This document shows positions 48,187-57,949 of a stretch of DNA of 64,000 nt, piece after piece. The translations under genes and the position numbers were made by a program. This DNA comes from Qipengyuania flava. GTDB taxonomy: Bacteria > Pseudomonadota > Alphaproteobacteria > Sphingomonadales > Sphingomonadaceae. The stretch is from positions 248,001-312,000 of the forward strand of contig NZ_JAASQU010000002.1 in the NCBI RefSeq assembly GCF_011762005.1, read 5' to 3'. The notes beneath the pieces were generated by a model. That model worked only from the letters and a program-made list of their open reading frames with translations. It was not told the origin of the DNA and ran no database searches. The stretch's first letter is position 1. Each line of letters begins with the position of its first letter.

Positions 48187-48858
48187 TCAGGCGTCGACCA
48201 GCGCGTAATGCGGCGGCGGGAACAGGCCTTCCATTTTTTCGCTCAGCAACGGACGGAAGCTCGGGCGGCTCTTCATCACCGAGTACCAGTGCCGCGTCTG
48301 GTCGTGGCCCTTCCAGTCGATCCCGCCGAGGTAGTCGGCCACCGATAGCTGCGCTGCGCAGGCGAGATCGGCGAGGCTCAGCGTCGGACCGGCGATCCAC
48401 TGGCGCGTGTCTATCAGCCAGTCGATGTAATCGAGATGCGCATGCGCGTTCTTCATCGCTTCGCGCAGCATGCGCGAATCGGGTGGCTGGCGCAGCACGA
48501 GCCGCTTCTTCATCCGTTCATGCAGCAACGGACCGGTCACGTCGGCATAGAGATTTTCGTCGAACAGCGCGACCAGCCGGCGAATTTCTGCGCGTTGCAG
48601 CGCGGCACCGTTGATCATCGGATTGCGGTCGACCGTTTCCTCGAGGAATTCGCAGATCGCCTGGCTGTCGGACAGGCTTGTATTGCGCGCCCGATCATGG
48701 AGGACAGGGGTGCGGCCTGCGGGGTTGAGATGCCAGAATTCATCGCGCCCCTCCCACGGATGCTCACGCACCAGTTCATAGGCGATGTTCTTCTCGCCCA
48801 TCAGCAGGCGCAGCTTGCGGCTGAAGGGGCACAGGGGGAATTGGTAGAGCTGCCACAT
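48187..48858 (-). CDS. Glutathione S-transferase family protein
   Basis: This 223-residue protein has an N-terminal thioredoxin-fold GST domain (LYQFPLCPFSRKLRLLMGEK, with CPFS as the active-site region and RTPVLHD and SDSQAICEFLEE for glutathione binding) and a C-terminal helical domain with PTLSLADLACAAQLSVADYLG. The Cys-Pro-x-Ser motif suggests an omega/beta-like or glutaredoxin-like activity. The substrate is unknown. I start at MWQLYQF (48858), where the fold begins. Confidence 0.9.
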   Translation of the reverse strand: MWQLYQFPLCPFSRKLRLLMGEKNIAYELVREHPWEGRDEFWHLNPAGRTPVLHDRARNTSLSDSQAICEFLEETVDRNPMINGAALQRAEIRRLVALFDENLYADVTGPLLHERMKKRLVLRQPPDSRMLREAMKNAHAHLDYIDWLIDTRQWIAGPTLSLADLACAAQLSVADYLGGIDWKGHDQTRHWYSVMKSRPSFRPLLSEKMEGLFPPPHYALVDA

Positions 48859-48935
48859 GGATTCTCTCGCCTTGCCACAGACGGTAGCCATGCGTCCACT
48901 GCAGCGCGCCAGTCCGCGCAGCAATTAGCGGTGGA

Positions 48936-49355
48936 TCAGTCGGCTTGCGGAGCGATGGCCCGCATCCGGGTGGCCATGTCGCGCAACAGCGGGGTCATTG
49001 CGGCCAGACCTTCTGCCATGCTGCCTGCGGCTTGCATGGCGCGCGGGACGACGCGGGCGACCTCTTCCCCTGCGCGGTCCGATTGCGGAACCATGCGGCG
49101 CAGCGTCAGGTCGGGATCGATGTCGCGCGTCTCTTTGTCCGCCATCTCGGCAGCCGCTTGCGCCAGCGGCGCAACCGGCATGTCGAGCAGCACCTCGGTC
49201 ATTGCTTGCAGCATCAGTGCCATGTCGCGCTGGTAGGCGGGATCGCGCATCTGCTCGCCCAGATCGCTCAAGCCTTCCCTATCGGTGGCTTGAGCAGACA
49301 CCGCGGCCGGAAGGGCAAGCGAAAGGAAGAAAGCGGGCAGGACAAAGCGAAGCAT
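48936..49355 (-). CDS. Small exported protein, unknown function
   Basis: This 139-residue protein has a signal peptide of about 22 residues (ending AAVSAQ). The mature part is helical and Met/Ala-rich, with QMRDPAYQRDMALMLQAM and MTPLLRDMATRMRAI. No known domain is recognised. It is followed on the same strand, 78 bases downstream, by the GST gene. The periplasm is the likely location. Confidence 0.65.
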   Translation of the reverse strand: MLRFVLPAFFLSLALPAAVSAQATDREGLSDLGEQMRDPAYQRDMALMLQAMTEVLLDMPVAPLAQAAAEMADKETRDIDPDLTLRRMVPQSDRAGEEVARVVPRAMQAAGSMAEGLAAMTPLLRDMATRMRAIAPQAD

Positions 49356-49414
49356 GACGGAACCCCGGCAATTTGCGGAGGCGCGACGATGCCCGTTCGC
49401 GACTGAACGCAGGC

Positions 49415-49783
49415 TTACAGCCCCGACGCGTCGAGCATCAGCAGGCAGGCGGGCATCACGTCATCCACCCGGCCGGGGGTCTCGCCCAGCGCTGCATGCT
49501 CGCGCATGACGAGCGCCATGACCGTTTCGCGGTCGGCGCCGGTTTCGTCCATCAGCCGCGCAGTGGTGCGGACAAAGAATTCCTGCCCCCGCTGCGCCAT
49601 CACCGGATAGTCGCTGGCGGATCCATCACCTGCACGCTGCGCCTGATGGACCAGCCCGAATGCGACCGAACAGCGCAGCGCGCTGGCCTGTTCGAGAGTG
49701 AGGTCGGGCAGGGGCGAAGCCGCAGGGGCGGGGGCCGCTGCCTGTGCAAGGGCCAGTACGAGCGGAGTGAAAAGCATGGTCAT
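49415..49783 (-). CDS. Small exported protein, unknown function
   Basis: This 122-residue protein has a short hydrophobic leader followed by Ala/Pro (LAQAAAPAPAAS). Its helical mature domain has two Cys (LRCSVAFGL and MPACLLMLD) that could form a disulfide. I know no family for it. It precedes the other small exported gene on the same strand (59-base gap) and may be co-transcribed. It is divergent from the VOC gene. Confidence 0.62.
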   Translation of the reverse strand: MTMLFTPLVLALAQAAAPAPAASPLPDLTLEQASALRCSVAFGLVHQAQRAGDGSASDYPVMAQRGQEFFVRTTARLMDETGADRETVMALVMREHAALGETPGRVDDVMPACLLMLDASGL

Positions 49784-49900
49784 GGGTCGCTTCTACGCCC
49801 GCCCCGATGAACCGCAAGCGACCAGACCGCTTTCGCCGCTTGCCAGCCCGACACGCGCCCTTAAGGTAGCGAATCGAAACTCAAAGGAGAGAGATCGCCC

Positions 49901-50293
49901 ATGTTCAATCACATCATGATCGGCACCAACGACATCGAGAAATCCAAGGCATTCTACGAAAAGGTGCTCAAGGTAATCGGCGTCCAGGGGGCGGTCGACA
50001 ACACGCTAGACAGCGGGATCAAGCGCGCCTTCTTCATCCATGACGGCAACGTTCTGGCGCTGTCGCAACCGATCGACGGTGAAGCCGCGACCTGCGCCAA
50101 TGGGATGACGATCGGCTTCAAGTGCGATTCGCCCGAACAGGTCAGGGAATTGCACGACGCCGCGATCGCGGCGGGTGGGACCAGCATCGAAGACCCGCCG
50201 GGCCTGCGCGAAAGCGCGATGGGGTCGATGCACCTGTGCTATTTCCGCGATCTCGATGGCCACAAGATCTGCGGCCTGCATCGGGTGAGCTGA
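49901..50293 (+). CDS. VOC-superfamily (glyoxalase/bleomycin-resistance fold) protein
   Basis: This 130-residue single-domain protein begins MFNHIMIGTNDIEKSKAFYEKVL, typical of the vicinal-oxygen-chelate fold, and ends LCYFRDLDGHKICGLH, where metal-binding Glu/His positions are usual. It likely works as a dimer. Members range from lactoylglutathione lyases to resistance proteins; no specific role can be assigned. A GGAGAGAG site precedes the ATG. Confidence 0.85.
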   Translation: MFNHIMIGTNDIEKSKAFYEKVLKVIGVQGAVDNTLDSGIKRAFFIHDGNVLALSQPIDGEAATCANGMTIGFKCDSPEQVRELHDAAIAAGGTSIEDPPGLRESAMGSMHLCYFRDLDGHKICGLHRVS

Positions 50294-50347
50294 ATTCGGT
50301 AGGGGGGTGTGCGACAGGCCTCGCCATCCCCTGCCCCCCAAGGCGCT

Positions 50348-50947
50348 TCAGCGCGACAGCTCGAACACCGCGAATTCGGCGCGCGCATTGGCCCCCAACC
50401 GCGCAATCGGCCGCTCGTTGGCGAAATACCAGTCGCGCTCGATCCGGGCGGCTTTCTCGCGCGCAAGATCGCGGAAATCGGCGATGGTTACGTGGTGGAT
50501 GTTCTGCGTCGCGTACCAGCTTACCGGGATGCTGCGCGTGACCGGCATGCGCCCCCCGAACATCAGCGCCGCGCGCGTACGCCAGTGCGCGAAGTTGGGG
50601 AAGCTGACGAATGCGCGCGAACCCACGCGCAGCAATTCGTCGAGCATGCGATCGGGGCGCACCGCGGTTTGCAGCGTCTGGCTGAGCACCGCGTAGTCGA
50701 ATCCCTTGTCGGGATATTCCGAAAGATCGCGATCGGCATCGCCCTGCACCACTGAAAGCCCCTGCGCGACGCACCGTTCGACACTGGCGCCATCGATCTC
50801 GACCCCGCGTACGTCGCATTGCTTGTCGCGCAGCGCGCGCATCAGCGCGCCGTCACCGCAACCGATGTCGAGCACGCGGCTACCTGGCGTCACCTGTTCG
50901 GCAATGACCGCGAGATCGGGCCGCAATTGGGAGGGGGCTGGGTTCAT
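50348..50947 (-). CDS. metW: Methionine-biosynthesis protein MetW
   Basis: This 199-residue protein has a class I methyltransferase fold with the SAM loop [15 protein letters not shown] and the MetW-specific stretch SLVVQGDAD-like [29 protein letters not shown]. MetW acts with MetX in homoserine acylation. Its ATG overlaps the metX stop by 4 bases (ATGA), as is usual for metXW. Confidence 0.95.
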   Translation of the reverse strand: MNPAPSQLRPDLAVIAEQVTPGSRVLDIGCGDGALMRALRDKQCDVRGVEIDGASVERCVAQGLSVVQGDADRDLSEYPDKGFDYAVLSQTLQTAVRPDRMLDELLRVGSRAFVSFPNFAHWRTRAALMFGGRMPVTRSIPVSWYATQNIHHVTIADFRDLAREKAARIERDWYFANERPIARLGANARAEFAVFELSR

Positions 50948-52032
50948 TTCAGGAACCCCTCGACCACCCGGTCGAGCGCGGGCACATCGAGCAGGAAGCT
51001 GTCGTGCCCGTGCGGAGCCGAAAGTTCGACGAAGCTTACCGGCGCACCCGCGGCATTGAGCGCATGGACCACGTGGCGGCTCTCTGCGGTGGGATACAGC
51101 CAGTCGCTGTCGAAACTGACGAGGCAGAAGCGGGCGGCGCTGTTGGCGAAAGCATCGGCCAGCCGTCCGCCATGTTCTTCCGCAAGATCGAAATAATCCA
51201 TCGCGCGCGTGATATAGAGATAGCTGTTCGCATCGAAGCGCTGGGTGAACCCGCTGCCTTGATAGCGCAGATAGCTCTCGACCTGGAAATCGGCCTCGAA
51301 ACCGAAGGTCTTGGCCTCGCGATCCTGCAGGTTGCGCCCGAATTTCGCGGTCAGCGCTTCTTCCGAAAGATAGGTGATATGCGCCGCCATGCGCGCCACG
51401 GCGAGGCCACTGTCAGGCGCCTCGCCCGCATAATAATCGCCCCCCTGCCAGCGCGGGTCGGCCATGATTGCCTGCCGTCCCAGCTCGTGAAAGCCGATAT
51501 TCTGCGCCGAGTGGCGGCTGGTCGAAGCGATGACGAGCACCCGCTCGGCGCGTTCGGGCCAGTTCGCCGCCAGGCTCAGCGCCTGCATCCCGCCCATCGA
51601 TCCCCCGACCACCGCGTGCAGCCGGTCGACGCCGAGCGCATCGAGCAGTCCCACATGCGCGCGCACCATGTCGCGAATGGTGATGACCGGGAAACGCATG
51701 GCATAAGGTTGCCCGTCGTCGGCGAGGCTGGCGGGCCCGGTCGACCCCATGCAGCTGCCGATCACATTGGCGCAGATTACGTGGAAACGGTCGGTGTCGA
51801 TCGGCTTGCCCGGGCCCACCATACGTTCCCACCAGCCGGGCTTGCCGGTCAGTGGATGCGCGCTGGCGACATATTGGTCGCCGGTCAGCGCATGGCACAG
51901 CAGGATCGCGTTCGACCCGTCTTCGGCCAGCGTCCCGTAGGTCTCATAGGCGATCTCGACACGCGGCAATACGCCCCCGCCATCGAGCGGCAGCGCAGCG
52001 GGCAGGACCAGCGATGGCGAGCTTGTATTCAA
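50944..52032 (-). CDS. metX: Homoserine O-acyltransferase MetX
   Basis: This 362-residue alpha/beta hydrolase-fold enzyme acylates homoserine, the first committed step of methionine synthesis. [18 protein letters not shown], the nucleophile elbow [10 protein letters not shown] and the C-terminal [12 protein letters not shown] and [11 protein letters not shown] regions holding the catalytic Asp and His are all present. It is coupled to metW. The 94-base upstream region, shared with hisC, shows no clear riboswitch. Confidence 0.96.
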   Translation of the reverse strand: MNTSSPSLVLPAALPLDGGGVLPRVEIAYETYGTLAEDGSNAILLCHALTGDQYVASAHPLTGKPGWWERMVGPGKPIDTDRFHVICANVIGSCMGSTGPASLADDGQPYAMRFPVITIRDMVRAHVGLLDALGVDRLHAVVGGSMGGMQALSLAANWPERAERVLVIASTSRHSAQNIGFHELGRQAIMADPRWQGGDYYAGEAPDSGLAVARMAAHITYLSEEALTAKFGRNLQDREAKTFGFEADFQVESYLRYQGSGFTQRFDANSYLYITRAMDYFDLAEEHGGRLADAFANSAARFCLVSFDSDWLYPTAESRHVVHALNAAGAPVSFVELSAPHGHDSFLLDVPALDRVVEGFLK

Positions 52033-52126
52033 ATCGGACCTTGCAGCGAAACAATCAAACCCTGTCTCTATCCGCTCGCCTGCCGCTTGTCGAAGGGCGG
52101 GTTTTCTTTCATGCGACGAAGCTGAA

Positions 52127-53245
52127 ATGGCTCAGAACGACACCCGCCCCGGCGCCCCAACCATGAAACCCTGGATTGCAGGCATCCATGCCTATGTTCC
52201 GGGCAAGTCCACCGGTGCCGACGGCCGCAAGCTGGTAAAGCTGTCGGCGAACGAAAACCCGCTGGGATGCAGCGCACAGGCGCTCGCGGCGCTGGCGTGC
52301 GATCATGCCCCGGCCGCCTATCCCGATCCCGACGCCACGGCGTTGCGCGCCGCGCTGGGGCGCGAACACCGGATCGATCCCGCGCGGATTGTCTGCGGAA
52401 CCGGTTCGGACGAACTGCTGAACCTTGCTGCGCAGGGCTTCGCCGGGCCTGGCGATGAAGTGCTGTTCAGCCGCTACAGCTTCGCAGTGTACGATATTGC
52501 GGCGCGGCGCTGCGGCGCGACCCCGGTCGAGGCGCCCGATACGAATTACGGTGCCGATGTCGACGCGCTGCTGGCTGCCGTGACCGAGCGCACGCGAGTG
52601 GTGTTCCTCGCCAATCCGAACAATCCCACCGGGACCTATCTCCCGCGCACCGAGATCGCGCGGTTGCACGCTGGCCTGCCCGGCGATGTGCTGCTGGTGC
52701 TCGACCATGCCTATGCCGAATATCTCGAGCCCGAAGAGGTCGATGGGGGCTTCGAACTCGCCGCGCGCGCCGAGAACGTGCTGGTGACGCGGACATTTTC
52801 GAAGATTTTCGGGCTTGCGGGCGAGCGGATCGGCTGGGCGACGGGTGCGCCGGGGCTGATCGACGTTCTCAACCGCATCCGCGGGCCGTTCAACGTGACC
52901 GCCAGCGGGCAGCGGGCGGCACAGGCCGCGCTGGGCGACCATGCCTTCCTGACACGCTCGCGCGAAGCCAATCGGATCGAACGCGCGCGTTTCGTTCAGG
53001 CGATCGAGGCGCTGGGCAATCACGGAATGCATGCAGTCCCCAGCAAGGCGAACTTCGTGCTCGTCCTGTTCGAAGGTGCGGTACAGGCCGAGACGGCCCT
53101 GCAGGCGATCGGCGCGGCGGGATATGCGGTGCGCCACCTGCCCGGGCAGGGCCTGCCGCAGGCGCTGCGCATTACCATCGGCACGCCGCAGCAGATGGAC
53201 GATATCGCCGCGGTCCTGCGGCGCCTGTGCGGGGAAGCGTCGTGA
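52127..53245 (+). CDS. hisC: Histidinol-phosphate aminotransferase
   Basis: This 372-residue PLP enzyme has the HisC pattern [42 protein letters not shown] and the PLP Lys in [17 protein letters not shown]. It may act in histidine synthesis and, next to tyrA as here, also transaminate aromatic substrates (a frequent broad specificity in this group). The stop overlaps tyrA by 4 bases. Confidence 0.95.
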   Translation: MAQNDTRPGAPTMKPWIAGIHAYVPGKSTGADGRKLVKLSANENPLGCSAQALAALACDHAPAAYPDPDATALRAALGREHRIDPARIVCGTGSDELLNLAAQGFAGPGDEVLFSRYSFAVYDIAARRCGATPVEAPDTNYGADVDALLAAVTERTRVVFLANPNNPTGTYLPRTEIARLHAGLPGDVLLVLDHAYAEYLEPEEVDGGFELAARAENVLVTRTFSKIFGLAGERIGWATGAPGLIDVLNRIRGPFNVTASGQRAAQAALGDHAFLTRSREANRIERARFVQAIEALGNHGMHAVPSKANFVLVLFEGAVQAETALQAIGAAGYAVRHLPGQGLPQALRITIGTPQQMDDIAAVLRRLCGEAS

Positions 53246-54147
53246 AGATTTCACGCGTCGCCATCATCGGTCTCGGACTGATCGGCGGTTCGGTCGGGCT
53301 TTCGGTGCGCGAAATGCTGCCCGATGTCGCGACCACTGGCTGGGATGCCGATGCCGATGTGCGCGCCCGGGCCGCCGAGCGCGGCCTTGCGGGGACGGTC
53401 TGCGACACAGTGGCCGAAGCGGTGCGCGAGGCGGATCTGGTGATCCTGTGCGTACCGGTCGGCGCGATGGGCTATGCCGCCGAGGCGATTGCCCCGCATA
53501 TTCGCCCCGGCACCATCGTCAGCGACGTCGGCTCGTCGAAGCGCAGCGTCGGCGAGGCATTGGCAGCCGCATTGCCTGAGGCAGTGGTGATCCCCGCGCA
53601 TCCCGTGGCAGGGACCGAGAACAGCGGCCCCGAGGCGGGCTTCGCCACGCTCTTCCGCCACCGCTGGTGTATCGTCACGCCAAGGGACGACACGCCGCCC
53701 GACGCACTCGCTGCGCTCACCGGTTTTTGGGAGGGGCTTGGCGCGACGGTCGAGATCATGGACCCGCGCCATCACGATCTCGTGCTGGCGGTGACCAGCC
53801 ACATACCGCATTTGATCGCCTATACGATCGTCGGGACCGCCAGCGATCTCGAGGAAGTCACGCGCGGCGAAGTAATCAAGTATTCGGCCGGCGGTTTCCG
53901 CGACTTTACGCGCATCGCCGCAAGCAACCCGACGATGTGGCGCGACGTTTTCCTTTCCAACCGCGACGCAGTGCTCGAGGTATTGGGGCGCTTCACCGAA
54001 GATCTCAGCCTGCTGCAACGCGCAATCCGCAATGGCGATGGCGACACGCTTTACGACCTGTTCGACCGCACCCGGACGATCCGCCGATCGATCATCGAAC
54101 AGGGCCAGGACGACGCGCGCCCGGATTTCGGTCGCAAGGACCACTGA
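53242..54147 (+). CDS. tyrA: Prephenate/arogenate dehydrogenase
   Basis: This 301-residue NAD(P)-dependent enzyme of tyrosine synthesis starts with the Rossmann motif [15 protein letters not shown] and has [24 protein letters not shown] and the catalytic/binding His region [19 protein letters not shown] use the GTG at 53242, which overlaps the hisC stop (GTGA) and has GGGGAAG upstream. There is no chorismate mutase or ACT domain. Confidence 0.95.
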   Translation: MKISRVAIIGLGLIGGSVGLSVREMLPDVATTGWDADADVRARAAERGLAGTVCDTVAEAVREADLVILCVPVGAMGYAAEAIAPHIRPGTIVSDVGSSKRSVGEALAAALPEAVVIPAHPVAGTENSGPEAGFATLFRHRWCIVTPRDDTPPDALAALTGFWEGLGATVEIMDPRHHDLVLAVTSHIPHLIAYTIVGTASDLEEVTRGEVIKYSAGGFRDFTRIAASNPTMWRDVFLSNRDAVLEVLGRFTEDLSLLQRAIRNGDGDTLYDLFDRTRTIRRSIIEQGQDDARPDFGRKDH

Positions 54148-54204
54148 AGGCGGATCGGTGGCGTAGAGATCCCAGCGTGGATAAGCGCATTGCCAGCGCC
54201 GATG

Positions 54205-54855
54205 TCACAGAACCGCGAAGTCGAGGACGGTAAGGCGCGCGGGGCCGGTGGCAAACACGCCATGGCCGCGGCCACCCGCGCTGCCGAGAGTGAAGCCCAT
54301 GCGCGCCGCATTCGTCAGCGTATCGGCAAAGGCGCGCGGGCTGCGCTCGCGGTCCGAGCCCATCACGCTGATCCAGTTCTCCTCGAACCAGATCGTTATG
54401 TCGTGCGTGCCCGGTTCGAGTGGAACGACCCGATCGGCGGGCGAATACCAGCGATGGAACTGTGTGCCGTTGCGTGCCAGCCAGTCGTCCCCCGCGCGCT
54501 GGATGAAGAGCGACAGCGTCGCCTCTCGGTCGGGAAATTCCTGCGGGACGAAGCGCGTATGGGGCGCCGCATCGATCCGGTAGCGCAGTCGCAGGCCACA
54601 TGCCGTGTCGAGCGGTGCCGTACGGCGCGTCAGATAGTGGACATGCCCGTCAGCCCGGCGTGGCCACGGAAAATCGAAGAACCACCCTTCGTCCGCGGCC
54701 TTGGGATGGGAGGGCATGCCCAGCGAATAATTGCGCCCGCGGATCCGTGGGCCGATTTCCCATTCGCGCACTGGTCCACGCGCGGCCTGCAGCGGGGACA
54801 TCCCAGCCAGACAAGCGACTGCGGCAGTGGAAACGAGAAACCGGCGGCGATCCAT
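54205..54855 (-). CDS. Tat-type exported protein, unknown function
   Basis: This 216-residue protein has a twin-Arg leader (MDRRRFLVSTAAVACLAG). The mature region is rich in Trp, Arg and beta-strand-like segments: FFDFPWPRRADGHVHYLTRR, LFIQRAGDDW and HDITIWFEENWISVMG. It could be a lectin-like or beta-sandwich domain, but I recognise no family. It lies 70 bases after plsC on the same strand, so it may end that operon. A start three codons earlier (54864) is equally possible. Confidence 0.68.
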   Translation of the reverse strand: MDRRRFLVSTAAVACLAGMSPLQAARGPVREWEIGPRIRGRNYSLGMPSHPKAADEGWFFDFPWPRRADGHVHYLTRRTAPLDTACGLRLRYRIDAAPHTRFVPQEFPDREATLSLFIQRAGDDWLARNGTQFHRWYSPADRVVPLEPGTHDITIWFEENWISVMGSDRERSPRAFADTLTNAARMGFTLGSAGGRGHGVFATGPARLTVLDFAVL

Positions 54856-54925
54856 GCACGACATCTGGCATATGACGTTTGGCCACAGGCTGAACGGTCG
54901 GTTCGGGCAGCGGCAAGCCCTGCAG

Positions 54926-55606
54926 TCAGTCGTTGAGTGCGTTGATGGCCTCGCGCACACGCGCCTCGACCTCGTCGCGCGGCAGGCCCGGCGGGATCGG
55001 TTCGGCGAAGCGATAGGTAATCCGGCCCGGACGCTTGTACAGCCGGTGATAGACCTCGCCGCTGTCGACAGCCACCGGCACGACGGGCAGGCCGAGCATC
55101 TTGTAGAGGCCCGCGAAACCCGATTGCAGCGCGCGGTTCTCGCCATGCGGTACCCGCGTCCCCTCGGGGAATATCACCAGCGGCCGCCCGTCGGCCACCA
55201 GCGCCTTGGCCGAGCGGATCATCTTCATCAGGGCCTTGGCCCCGGCCTCGCGTTCGACCGGCACCAGCCCGAAGGCCGCCGCGGCGCGCCCCCACAGGGG
55301 AATGGCGAACAATTCCTGCTTGGCAAAGACGCTGGGCGTATCGAACAGCGCTGGCGCATCGATAGCCTCGAAGAAGCTCTCGTGCTTGATCGCGTAGAGC
55401 ACGGGTTCGGCCAGCGGTGCACCCTCCAGCACGATCTCGCAGCCGAGCAAATGCGTGAGGCACCAGCGCTGCCACTGGGCCCAGTTGCGCACGAGCCCGC
55501 GAAAGGCCTCTACGCTGAATGGCAGCGCAACCAGCGAGGCCGCCGTGATCAGCAGGCTGCCGCTGTAGAACGCCACATAGAAGGCTATGTTGCGCAACAA
55601 CCGCAT
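54926..55606 (-). CDS. plsC: 1-acyl-sn-glycerol-3-phosphate acyltransferase (PlsC family)
   Basis: This 226-residue inner-membrane enzyme adds the second acyl chain in phosphatidic-acid synthesis. It has one N-terminal membrane helix. The catalytic box reads KHESFFEA, with Glu in place of the Asp of HX4D, as in many alphaproteobacteria. The other motifs are FGLVPVERE, IFPEGTRVP and VPVAVDSG. It follows ydcF by 6 bases and belongs to the ftsE-ftsX-ydcF-plsC operon. Confidence 0.92.
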   Translation of the reverse strand: MRLLRNIAFYVAFYSGSLLITAASLVALPFSVEAFRGLVRNWAQWQRWCLTHLLGCEIVLEGAPLAEPVLYAIKHESFFEAIDAPALFDTPSVFAKQELFAIPLWGRAAAAFGLVPVEREAGAKALMKMIRSAKALVADGRPLVIFPEGTRVPHGENRALQSGFAGLYKMLGLPVVPVAVDSGEVYHRLYKRPGRITYRFAEPIPPGLPRDEVEARVREAINALND

Positions 55607-55612
55607 GACGGA

Positions 55613-56143
55613 TCAGCCCGGCAGGCCCTGCGAGATCGCAGCGGCCAGCAGTTTGTTGTATTCGAGGAACAGCGTGGCGAGCCTGGGATGCGAGGCCACC
55701 GCGTCTTCCACCACCGTGGTGCTCGCGGGGAGCGTTTCGGCGAATTCCGACGACGCGCGTGCCATGTGCCAGTCGGTGGTCACCAGTCGCACGCTGGAAA
55801 ATTCGTTCTCCTGCAGCCATTGCGCGGCTTCGCCCGCATTGCTGCGCGTATCGACCGCGAGATAGCCGAGCTTGACGCAGCACTCCATGGTCCGGCGCGA
55901 AACGTCGAACTCCGCGGCGAATTCGGCGGGCCGAACTTCGGGATCGACACCCGAGACGAACATCTCCTTCGCCAACCCTTCTTCGACCACTTCAAGCCCG
56001 CGCGCGATCCGGCCGGGCCCGCCCGTTAGCACGATCACCGCATCTGTCTGCTGGCCCGACAGGGGCTTGGGCAGCGACACGGCAAAGCCGAGAAACCCGA
56101 ACGCATAGATGAGCAAGGCTGCAGCGAAGAGGCGGAGTATCAC
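55613..56143 (-). CDS. YdcF/DUF218-family protein
   Basis: This 176-residue protein has an N-terminal membrane helix (LRLFAAALLIYAFGFLGFAVSL) and a DUF218 domain with DAVIVLTGGPGRIARGLEV and RLVTTDWHMARA. The family includes SanA/ElyC, linked to envelope integrity. I start it at a GTG at 56143 that overlaps the ftsX stop; no other start fits after ftsX. It is coupled between ftsX and plsC. Confidence 0.88.
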   Translation of the reverse strand: MILRLFAAALLIYAFGFLGFAVSLPKPLSGQQTDAVIVLTGGPGRIARGLEVVEEGLAKEMFVSGVDPEVRPAEFAAEFDVSRRTMECCVKLGYLAVDTRSNAGEAAQWLQENEFSSVRLVTTDWHMARASSEFAETLPASTTVVEDAVASHPRLATLFLEYNKLLAAAISQGLPG

Positions 56144-57072
56144 AGCATTTTCCTGAGCGAGGCGAGCACGGTGAAGCGCGCCGTCAGCACAGCTAGAGCA
56201 ACCGCCCCTAGCGGGACAAGGGCCAAGGCCAGCCAGTCTCCGGTTTCGAGTCCTCCCCCCGCGACCAACCCCGAATCCAGCGCAGCGAACTGCATACCCA
56301 GCAACCAGACTGCCAGCAGACCGAGCACCAGCCCGAGCGCCCCGCCAATCGCGGCATCGGCAAGGATCGAACGCTGGAAGATGCGCGCGATCTGTGCGTC
56401 GTTTCCGCCAAGCAGATGGACGATCTCGATCGTGTCGCGATTGCTGCCCAAGGCATTGCGCGCGGCGAGCCAGACCGCCGCTGCACCCGTGAAAGCGAGC
56501 AGGCCGATCAGTGCGAGCGCCATCCAGCCCAACGCGGATAGCGCCGACAGCACCGGCGAGAGCCATTGTGCCTGTGCATCGATCCGCGCGGCGGGCGCTT
56601 CGTCGGCAACGAGTGTTTGCAGGCGCGCAAGGGTCGCCTCATCGGCGTCCTCGCGCAGCCGCAGGTCGATCAACGCGGGAATCGGGACCGCGTCCTCTGC
56701 ATTGCCCGCACCAAGCCACGGTTCGAGCAAGCGTGCGACATTCTCGGGCGGCACGATCGCCAGCCCGGCAACCGCAGGATCGCCGACCAGCAGGGCGGCG
56801 GCGGCTTCCGCCTGTGCAGTGCGCAATTCGGGATCCGCCTCGACAATCTGCACCGTCGCGCTACCCGCCAGCTCGCCGCGAGCGCGATCGGCGAGATTGG
56901 CGAGCGCCAGCCCGCCCCCCGCGGCAAGCACGGTCAGCGCGACCATGATTGCAATTACCCAGGGCATCGGCCCGCCCAGCCGCGCCTGCGGCAGCAGATG
57001 TGCCGCGCGGCGACCCTTGAGTGGCGCCAGCCCGCGTTCGGCCGCACGATCGAGAACGGGAGGCCGCTTCAT
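56140..57072 (-). CDS. ftsX: Cell-division protein FtsX
   Basis: This 310-residue permease-like partner of FtsE has four membrane helices (about 36-58, 185-207, 232-258, 280-303) with a large periplasmic loop between the first two. The region RNALGSNRDTIEIVHLLGGNDAQIARIFQ is the typical cytoplasmic coupling helix. FtsEX controls peptidoglycan hydrolases at the septum. Its ATG overlaps the ftsE stop by 4 bases. Confidence 0.93.
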   Translation of the reverse strand: MKRPPVLDRAAERGLAPLKGRRAAHLLPQARLGGPMPWVIAIMVALTVLAAGGGLALANLADRARGELAGSATVQIVEADPELRTAQAEAAAALLVGDPAVAGLAIVPPENVARLLEPWLGAGNAEDAVPIPALIDLRLREDADEATLARLQTLVADEAPAARIDAQAQWLSPVLSALSALGWMALALIGLLAFTGAAAVWLAARNALGSNRDTIEIVHLLGGNDAQIARIFQRSILADAAIGGALGLVLGLLAVWLLGMQFAALDSGLVAGGGLETGDWLALALVPLGAVALAVLTARFTVLASLRKML

Positions 57073-57794
57073 TCGCCCGCCCCCACGCGCCGCGGCGGAT
57101 AACGCAGCGCCCCGGTGGGATCGGACAGGAGGCCCTTGTCGAGCCGCATTATCAGTGAATCGGGCACCTTGCGCAGCAGGTGGACGTCATGCGTCGCCAC
57201 CACCACGGTGGTGCCCAGCCGGTTGAGCGCTTCGAACAGGCGGATCAGCTTGAGCGCCATTTCCGGATCGACATTGCCCGTCGGTTCGTCCGCTACGAGC
57301 ATGTCGGGGCGGCCGATGACCGCGCGCGCAATGGCCACGCGTTGCTGTTCGCCGCCCGATAGCGTTGCGGGCCGTGCATCGGCGCGATGCGCCAAGCCGA
57401 CCCAGTCGAGCATGTCCGTCACCGGCCCGCGGAGATCGGCTTCGCGTACACCCGAAACGCGCAGCGGCAGGGCGATGTTGTCGAAGGCCGACAGGTGATC
57501 GACCAGACGGAAATCCTGGAACACCACGCCCATCCGGCGGCGATAGGCGGGCAGCCGCTCGCGCGGCAGCGTGATCACATCGGTGCCGAACATGCGGATC
57601 GCGCCCCGCGACGGGCGCTGCGCGAGATATAGCAATCGCAGCAAGGAGGTCTTGCCCGCGCCGCTTGCACCCGTGAGAAAGTAAAAGCGGCCCGGAAACA
57701 GCGCGAAGGACACGTTGGACAGGATTTCGCGATCGGTGCCGTAGCGCAGCCCGACATTGTCGAAGCGGACGATTTCGTCCTCGGCCGCGCTCAT
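57069..57794 (-). CDS. ftsE: Cell-division ATP-binding protein FtsE
   Basis: This 241-residue ABC ATPase has Walker [15 protein letters not shown], the signature [14 protein letters not shown], Walker [12 protein letters not shown] and the H-loop [10 protein letters not shown]. It begins [11 protein letters not shown], as FtsE does. It energises FtsX. It leads the operon and is divergent from the zinc-ribbon gene, with 155 bases between starts. Confidence 0.96.
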   Translation of the reverse strand: MSAAEDEIVRFDNVGLRYGTDREILSNVSFALFPGRFYFLTGASGAGKTSLLRLLYLAQRPSRGAIRMFGTDVITLPRERLPAYRRRMGVVFQDFRLVDHLSAFDNIALPLRVSGVREADLRGPVTDMLDWVGLAHRADARPATLSGGEQQRVAIARAVIGRPDMLVADEPTGNVDPEMALKLIRLFEALNRLGTTVVVATHDVHLLRKVPDSLIMRLDKGLLSDPTGALRYPPRRVGAGE

Positions 57795-57949
57795 CGCACC
57801 GCTCTGTCGGTGGTATGGAAATGGACACCCGTCATAGTCGCGGACAGCCTATAACCGCGCTTGCATGTGGAAAAAAGCGTCTCCGGGGGTTTGCGAACAG
57901 GGCTGTCGCTTGTCGTGATTCGCCCGGCAGCCTAAGGCCTCGGGTCACC

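Noticed and set aside
52033..52126. Possible SAM riboswitch before metX
   Set aside because: I looked for the SAM-II pattern typical of alphaproteobacterial met genes; the pseudoknot elements are not visible in these 94 bases.
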